Below, piece by piece: positions 14,157-18,026 of a stretch of 18,026 bases of DNA. Origin of the DNA: DATBHZ01 sp036557185. GTDB lineage: Bacteria; Actinomycetota; Acidimicrobiia; IMCC26256; JAENVU01. The stretch is from NCBI GenBank assembly GCA_036557185.1, contig DATBHZ010000186.1:1-18026 (forward strand), written 5' to 3'. Every line of letters begins with the position of its first letter. Positions within the stretch are counted from its first letter, which is position 1. A program made the translations under genes and the position numbers. The notes below the pieces were generated by a model. That model saw nothing but the letters and a program-made list of their open reading frames with translations. It was not told the origin of the DNA and searched no databases.

Positions 14157-15431
14157 CTATGCGTCTCCGTGCTGTGCGTCGAGCAGCGCGTACCAGTTGT
14201 CGATCATGCCCTGCGCCGTGCGCCGCCAGGTGAACCGATCGAGCACCCGCGCGCGTCCGGCGGCGCCGAGGCGATGCCTGAGCTCCGGGTTGTCGAGCAT
14301 GCGCGTGATTGCGCCCGCGAGCGCCGACGGGTCGCCGGGAGGGACCGTGAGCGCGCACGTGCCGTCCTCGCCCACGACCTCTGGAAGCGCGCCGCCCGTC
14401 GTCGTCACGAGTGGGGCTCCGCAGCTCATGGCTTCGATCGCCGGGAGTGAGAAGCCTTCGTAGAGCGAGGGCACGACTGCGAGCTCGCACTCGGCGTACA
14501 GCTCGACGATCCGTTGCGTCGGGACCCCGGACACGAACTGCACGTGGCTCGTGAGGTCGAGCCGCTCGAGGACCTGCGGGATCTTGGACCCCTCTTTGCG
14601 CCGCCCGATCACCACGAGATGCACGTCGTCGCGCTCCGTGCGCACCTTCGCGACGGCCTCCAGCAGCGGGACGAGGCCTTTGAGCGGCTGGTCGGAGGAG
14701 GTCGTGACCAGCAGCCGGCCGGGCACGCGCTCGATCTGCTCGAGCGGGTGGAACACGTCCTGGTCGACGCCGACCGGCACGATGTGGAGCCGGTCCGGCC
14801 GCACTCCCATCTGGTCGATGATGTCGCGCCGCGAGTTCTCGCTCACCGTGACGAGCCTCGGGATCGCGCGCGCGACCCGCATCTGCATGTCGAGGAACGA
14901 GTACCAGCGGTGCAGGTTGAAACGTCGCCACGGGTTCGTCGTCTCGCGCAGCTCGAGCTCGCGGTCGACCGTGATCGGATGGTGGAGCGTGGCGCACAAC
15001 GGCCACCCGTCGTCCATCATCCCGAGCAGGCCGGACCCGAGGCTCTGGTTGTCGTGGACGACGTCGAAGTCGGCCCGTCGCTCCTGGAGGAGCTTGCGCG
15101 CGCGCATGGCGAACGCCCACGGCTCGGGAAACTCCCCGGTGCACATACGCGCGAATTCGCCCATGTCGACGAGATCGCGGAATTCCCAGGGCCATGGAAC
15201 CCGGAAGGGGTTGTCGGGCGGGTAGAGGTCGAGGCCCCGGACTCGCACGAGCGTCTCGGGATGGTCGAGCTCCGGCCACGGTTGGCCCGAGAGCACCTCG
15301 ACGTGGTGCCCGAGCTCGATCACCTCGCGGGCGATGTACCGGGTGTACACACCCTGGCCCCCACAGTGCGGGTTCCCGCGGTAGATGAGCCAGGCAACTC
15401 TCAGCTCGCTCGGAGGGGCGGTCGAGGGCAT
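14157..15431 (-). CDS. Glycosyltransferase family 4 protein
   Basis: This is a retaining GT-B glycosyltransferase of 424 residues that transfers a sugar from an activated donor, probably at the cytoplasmic face of the membrane. The N-terminal acceptor domain begins with RVAWLIYRGNPHCGGQGVYT, with the glycine-rich donor-phosphate loop. The linker carries VTVSENSRRDIIDQMGV and IVPVGVDQDVFHPL. The C-terminal donor domain has the GT4 E-x7-E motif at Glu325 and Glu333 (EGFSLPAIEAMSCGAPLVTT). The ATG at 15431 lacks a Shine-Dalgarno but has TAGGCT 9 nt upstream, suggesting a near-leaderless mRNA. It heads the three-gene unit with a methyltransferase and a toroid protein. Donor and acceptor are unknown; a glycolipid or polysaccharide is likely. 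Confidence 0.93.
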   Translation of the reverse strand: MPSTAPPSELRVAWLIYRGNPHCGGQGVYTRYIAREVIELGHHVEVLSGQPWPELDHPETLVRVRGLDLYPPDNPFRVPWPWEFRDLVDMGEFARMCTGEFPEPWAFAMRARKLLQERRADFDVVHDNQSLGSGLLGMMDDGWPLCATLHHPITVDRELELRETTNPWRRFNLHRWYSFLDMQMRVARAIPRLVTVSENSRRDIIDQMGVRPDRLHIVPVGVDQDVFHPLEQIERVPGRLLVTTSSDQPLKGLVPLLEAVAKVRTERDDVHLVVIGRRKEGSKIPQVLERLDLTSHVQFVSGVPTQRIVELYAECELAVVPSLYEGFSLPAIEAMSCGAPLVTTTGGALPEVVGEDGTCALTVPPGDPSALAGAITRMLDNPELRHRLGAAGRARVLDRFTWRRTAQGMIDNWYALLDAQHGDA

Positions 15432-15440
15432 GGAAGCAGG

Positions 15441-15446
15441 AGCCTA
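15441..15446 (-). promoter_or_regulatory. Candidate -10 box (TAGGCT) for the glycosyltransferase unit
   Basis: On the minus strand TAGGCT is followed by CCTGCTTCC and the glycosyltransferase ATG. It fits TAnnnT and gives a predicted leader of about 2-3 nt, in line with the missing Shine-Dalgarno. No convincing -35 was seen. The 103-nt divergent gap also holds a 5-bp hairpin (GGCCC/GGGCC, 15452-15465) and the palindrome CGACGTCG (15473-15480), neither of known meaning. Confidence 0.35.
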
Positions 15447-15522
15447 GATCAGGCCCTGGCGGGCCCTCCGAGCGACGTCGAGCGCCCGACGAGCCCAGCG
15501 ATACGGGGCCGAGGCGCGGCGA

Positions 15523-15528
15523 TAGCGT
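15523..15528 (+). promoter_or_regulatory. Candidate -10 box (TAGCGT) for the S9 peptidase
   Basis: TAGCGT ends 6 nt before the GTG at 15535, so the normal 6-7-nt distance from -10 to start site puts the transcript's first base on or next to the start codon. This fits a leaderless mRNA, and no Shine-Dalgarno is present. The 15-base layout matches the one before the flippase gene. Confidence 0.42.
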
Positions 15529-15534
15529 CGGCCC

Positions 15535-17349
15535 GTGCCGGGCTCCCGCTCCCCGATCACCCCGGCGCTCGTAGCGGCCACGCGCACGATCGCGGAGCCG
15601 CGCTGGTCGCCCAGCGGACGGTGGTTGGCCTGGGCAGAGGCATCCGGCGGGCACACGGACCTGTTGGTGGTTCCCGCCGACCTCTCCGCCGCTGCCCGTG
15701 TCGTGACCTCGGGCGAGCTCCGGTGCGCGTCCGTCGGCGCGTACGGCGGAGGAGTGTTCTGCTGGTCGGGCGACGGCACGGTCGTGGTGGTGGCGGAAGA
15801 CGGGACGCTGGTCGCGCTCGATGTCGTGGACGGGAGCACGCGCGTGCTCTCCGGCTCGGGCAAGGCGTCGGCACCAACGGCCGTGGGCGGCACCGTGTGG
15901 TTCGCGCTGGAGACCGGCACGGAGATGTGCATCGCCTCGGCGGCGTCCGACGGGACGACGGGGGTGCACCCCGTGTCGCCGTCGGTCGACTTCGCGTGGG
16001 ATCCCGCGGTCGGCGCCGGGGGAGCGCTCGCTTGGACGGAGTGGGACCTGCCGGGCATGCCGTGGGAGAGCTCGCGGATCCGGCTCGACGGCGACACGGT
16101 CGATGGCGGCCAGGACCAGAGCGTGGGCCAGCCCCGGTTCTCGCCCGACGGAGCGCATCTCGCGTACGTCTCCGACGCGAGCGGATTCTGGAACGTCTGC
16201 GTGGCGCGCGCCGACGGCTCACAGGCACGCCCGCTGCTCGAGGAGCCCCGCGATCAGGCGGATCCGTCATGGGCGCCGGGCCAGCGATCGTATGCATGGT
16301 CTCCCGCGGGTGACGCGGTCGCGCTGCACCGCAACGAGGAAGGGTTCGCCCGTCTCGTTGTGGTCGATCTCCCTTCCGGAGCGAGCCGCGAGATCTCGAA
16401 GGGATGGCACACGGGGTTGGACTGGGGTCCTGCGGGCATCGCCTGCATCCGCTCGGGCGCACGGACACCGCCGCAGCTCGTGGTCATCGACCCGGCGGAC
16501 GGCGCGCGGCGCGTCGTCGCGCGCGGCGCGCCCGAAGGCATAGAGCGGTCGAGCGTCGAGCCTTCGCTCGTGCACTGGCAGGCAGAGGACGGTGAGACCG
16601 TGCACGGGCTGCTCTACGAGCCGACGGAGCCCGCGCGAGGGCCCGGCAGCGGGCCACCGATGCTCGTCGACGTCCACGGCGGCCCGACCGGTCAAGCCGT
16701 CGCCAACTGGTCCGGTGACATCGCCGCGTTCGTGAGCCGCGGATGGGCCGTGCTCCGACCGAACCCGCGCGGCTCGACGGGGTACGGCAGGCGGTACTGG
16801 CGCGCGCTCGGCGGCAGGTGGGGCTCGCTCGACGTCGATGACGTGGCCGCCGGGATCCGCGCTGCTCGCGCGAACGGATGGTGCGACCCCGACAGGGTCG
16901 CGATCGCGGGCGGAAGCGCGGGCGGCCTGGTCGTCCTCCTCGCGTGCGCCCGGCACAGTGAGCTCATCCGGGCCGGGGTCAGCCGGTACGGCGTGACCGA
17001 TCTCCTGGAGCTCGCCGCGACGACGCACCGGTTCGAGTCGGGCTACATCGACGACCTCGTCGGTCCGCTGCCGGAGCACGCGGACCTCTATCGGGAGCGC
17101 TCGCCCGTCACGCACGCTGCCGCAATCCGCGTGCCGCTCCTGGTGCTCCAGGGTGATGCGGACACCGTGGTCCCACCCGCGCAGGCGCGGGCCCTCGTGG
17201 ACGCGGTGCGCGACGCCGACGGCACGGTCGAGGAGCACGTGTACGAGGGTGAGGGGCATGGCTGGTCCCGCCCCGAGACTGTGGAGGACGGGCTCGCTCG
17301 CACGATCGAGTTCCTCGAGCGACACGTCGTGCGCGCGTTGGATTCTTGA
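15535..17349 (+). CDS. S9 family (prolyl oligopeptidase-like) serine peptidase
   Basis: This is a dipeptidyl-aminopeptidase/acylaminoacyl-peptidase-like enzyme of 604 residues. Residues of about 15-340 form a beta-propeller with TolB/WD-like repeats (RWSPSGRWLAWAE, RFSPDGAHLAYVSDASG, AWSPAGDAVALHR). From about 345 an alpha/beta-hydrolase domain carries DVHGGPTGQ (oxyanion-hole HGGP) and the triad Ser461 (GGSAGG), Asp543 (GDADTVVPP) and His575 (EGEGHGW). All catalytic residues are intact. There is no signal peptide, so a cytoplasmic peptide-degrading role is likely. The GTG at 15535 is chosen because it immediately follows the TAGCGT box and precedes the first propeller strand. It is divergent from the glycosyltransferase unit, and nothing links it functionally to its neighbours. 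Substrate preference cannot be read here. Confidence 0.92.
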   Translation: MPGSRSPITPALVAATRTIAEPRWSPSGRWLAWAEASGGHTDLLVVPADLSAAARVVTSGELRCASVGAYGGGVFCWSGDGTVVVVAEDGTLVALDVVDGSTRVLSGSGKASAPTAVGGTVWFALETGTEMCIASAASDGTTGVHPVSPSVDFAWDPAVGAGGALAWTEWDLPGMPWESSRIRLDGDTVDGGQDQSVGQPRFSPDGAHLAYVSDASGFWNVCVARADGSQARPLLEEPRDQADPSWAPGQRSYAWSPAGDAVALHRNEEGFARLVVVDLPSGASREISKGWHTGLDWGPAGIACIRSGARTPPQLVVIDPADGARRVVARGAPEGIERSSVEPSLVHWQAEDGETVHGLLYEPTEPARGPGSGPPMLVDVHGGPTGQAVANWSGDIAAFVSRGWAVLRPNPRGSTGYGRRYWRALGGRWGSLDVDDVAAGIRAARANGWCDPDRVAIAGGSAGGLVVLLACARHSELIRAGVSRYGVTDLLELAATTHRFESGYIDDLVGPLPEHADLYRERSPVTHAAAIRVPLLVLQGDADTVVPPAQARALVDAVRDADGTVEEHVYEGEGHGWSRPETVEDGLARTIEFLERHVVRALDS

Positions 17350-17355
17350 CGTGTC

Positions 17356-17388
17356 TGCGCGCGCCCCTGGCGGAGCACGCCGCGCGCA
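17356..17388 (+). terminator. Candidate hairpin after the peptidase gene (no U-tract)
   Basis: TGCGCGCG (17356-17363) and CGCGCGCA (17381-17388) form a perfect 8-bp stem around a 17-nt loop, starting 7 nt after the peptidase stop. No T-run follows. It may be a U-less terminator-like structure or an mRNA 3' end, but alternating GC makes chance pairing easier in this genome. The rest of the 126-nt gap to the next gene shows no convincing promoter. Confidence 0.3.
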
Positions 17389-17475
17389 AGGTAAACAGTG
17401 GCTTCGATCCGACGGCGCCGCAGGGGCTCCGAATCGACGGCTCGACAACAAGCTCGACGACGAAGGCGGTTCGAC

Positions 17476-17922
17476 GTGCCCGACGACGGCGATGCAATGG
17501 GACCGGTCAGCTACCTGATCGTCCAGTTCCCCGGGAACCGGATGACCGGTGAGGGCCTGGCGGTGCTCGTGGACCTGGTCGACCGGGGGCTGGTGAGGAT
17601 CCTCGATCTCGTCTTCGTGTCCAAGGACGCGCAGGGGACGGTCCGCGCGCTCGAGCTCACCGACATCGACCACGACGGCGTGCTCGATCTCGCCGTGTTC
17701 GACGGTGCGTCGTCGGGTCTGCTCGACGACAGCGACCTCGGCGACGCTGCCGACGTGATCGATCCGAACTCGTCCGCGGGGATCCTCGTGTTCGAGCACC
17801 GGTGGGCGGCGCCGTTCACCGCGGCGCTGCGGCGCAGCGGCGCCGAGCTCGTGGCAGCCGGGTTCATCCCGCAGGACACGCTCGCCTCGTCGCTCGAGGC
17901 GACCGAAGGAGGAGGGCGTTAG
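17476..17922 (+). CDS. DUF6325-like protein, function unknown
   Basis: This is a small acidic protein of 148 residues. The stretch MGPVSYLIVQFPGNRMTGEG, followed by LVDLVDRGLVRILDLVFVSKDAQG and ALELTDIDHDG, is characteristic of actinobacterial DUF6325 proteins, which have no known activity. The middle is Asp-rich (LLDDSDLGDAADVID), and the C-terminal half (AGILVFEHRWAAPFTAALRRSGAELVAAGFI) resembles the second half of DUF1269-type membrane-stress proteins; this likeness is an impression. The GTG at 17476 is preferred because GAAGGCGG lies 6 nt upstream; the ATG at 17497 begins the conserved part but has no ribosome site. The stop directly abuts the next start, so it forms a pair with the following gene. 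Confidence 0.75.
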   Translation: MPDDGDAMGPVSYLIVQFPGNRMTGEGLAVLVDLVDRGLVRILDLVFVSKDAQGTVRALELTDIDHDGVLDLAVFDGASSGLLDDSDLGDAADVIDPNSSAGILVFEHRWAAPFTAALRRSGAELVAAGFIPQDTLASSLEATEGGGR

Positions 17923-18026
17923 ATGCCAGGTTTGCTTCGTGGTGTCGCCCGGACCGCAGTCGTCGCCGGCACCGCGACCGCGGTGTCGAACCGCGTCTCG
18001 CGGCGTCAGGCGAACCGCTGGTCGCA
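17923..18026 (+). CDS. Small protein N-terminus, 3'-truncated by window edge (possible SHOCT-type partner)
   Basis: Thirty-four complete codons are visible, starting MPGLLRGVARTAVVAGTATA and continuing into an Arg-rich stretch (SNRVSRRQANRW). The ATG directly follows the TAG of the DUF6325-like gene and is preceded by a strong AAGGAGGAGGG, so the two are translationally coupled. The Ala/Thr/Val-rich segment then basic residues resembles the N-terminus of small actinobacterial proteins that end in a SHOCT oligomerisation domain and often neighbour DUF6325 genes. This is recalled, and the diagnostic C-terminus is outside the window, so the family call is tentative. Confidence 0.6.
   Translation, partial: MPGLLRGVARTAVVAGTATAVSNRVSRRQANRWS

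Noticed and set aside
12340..16158. A very long open frame on the minus strand (about 1270 codons).
   Set aside because: Only the part from 13443 down (the toroid protein) looks like a protein. The rest is Arg/Pro/Ala-rich, is antisense to the peptidase and out of frame with the glycosyltransferase and methyltransferase, and reflects the low stop frequency in GC-rich DNA.
17346..17397. TTGACG (17346) and TAAACA (17392) as a promoter for the DUF6325-like gene.
   Set aside because: The spacing is about 40 nt, far from 16-19, and no partner box fits either one.
1..18026. tRNA, rRNA, CRISPR arrays, insertion sequences or long direct repeats.
   Set aside because: Read by eye on both strands; no cloverleaf-like segment, regularly spaced repeat, transposase gene or terminal inverted repeat was found. 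A computed repeat and tRNA scan would be decisive.

Overview
The window is GC-rich (by eye about two-thirds G+C or more), densely coding DNA. It looks like a chromosomal segment of an actinobacterium (Actinomycetota), possibly of the class Acidimicrobiia. This placement rests on the atpA-atpG-atpD-atpC order, frequent GTG starts, a TetR/luciferase-like oxidoreductase/SDR/acyl-CoA mutase cluster, a class II (GlpX) fructose bisphosphatase, and a DUF6325-like gene next to a small partner gene. The class-level call is inference; no rRNA or tRNA is present to settle it. I saw no insertion sequence, phage gene or CRISPR array.

Region 1 (1-4094, +): the 3' part of an F1Fo-ATP synthase operon: atpA (5' end outside the window), atpG, atpD and atpC. 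Spacing is tight except for a 52-nt atpG-atpD gap that carries a perfect 6-bp hairpin. Region 2 (4147-6484, +): a Wzx/PST-type lipid-linked glycan flippase and a SAM methyltransferase, probably one transcription unit making or exporting a surface glycan. Region 3 (6509-9247, -): a TetR regulator, then a luciferase-like flavin-dependent oxidoreductase overlapping it by 4 nt (ATGA), then glpX. Region 4 (9300-12338, +), divergent from TetR: an SDR dehydrogenase, the large subunit of a B12-dependent acyl-CoA mutase with isobutyryl-CoA-mutase-like substrate residues (Phe/Gln), and a small O-methyltransferase-like protein. The 52-nt TetR/SDR gap holds a perfect 8+8 inverted repeat that is a good candidate TetR operator. 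Region 5 (12340-15431, -): a tightly coupled trio of GT4 glycosyltransferase, methyltransferase and alpha/alpha-toroid protein (usually labelled 'prenyltransferase', function unknown). Region 6 (15535-18026, +): an S9-family prolyl-oligopeptidase-like peptidase, a DUF6325-like protein, and the first 34 codons of a small protein that may belong to the SHOCT type.

How the parts may work together: regions 3 and 4 read as a ligand-induced catabolic or acyl-CoA module in which TetR represses itself, the oxidoreductase and the SDR-mutase operon. The mutase lacks its B12-binding domain, so it needs a small subunit encoded outside this window. Regions 2 and 5 read as two cell-surface glycan modules. 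Four transcription-unit starts (flippase, glpX, glycosyltransferase, peptidase) carry a TAnnnT box 6-9 nt before a start codon, which suggests leaderless or near-leaderless transcripts. No single gene is a clear novel system. The best leads are the mutase active-site signature, the TetR operator, the leaderless promoter motif with its possible 12-codon leader ORF, and the conserved-looking GT4/MTase/toroid trio.
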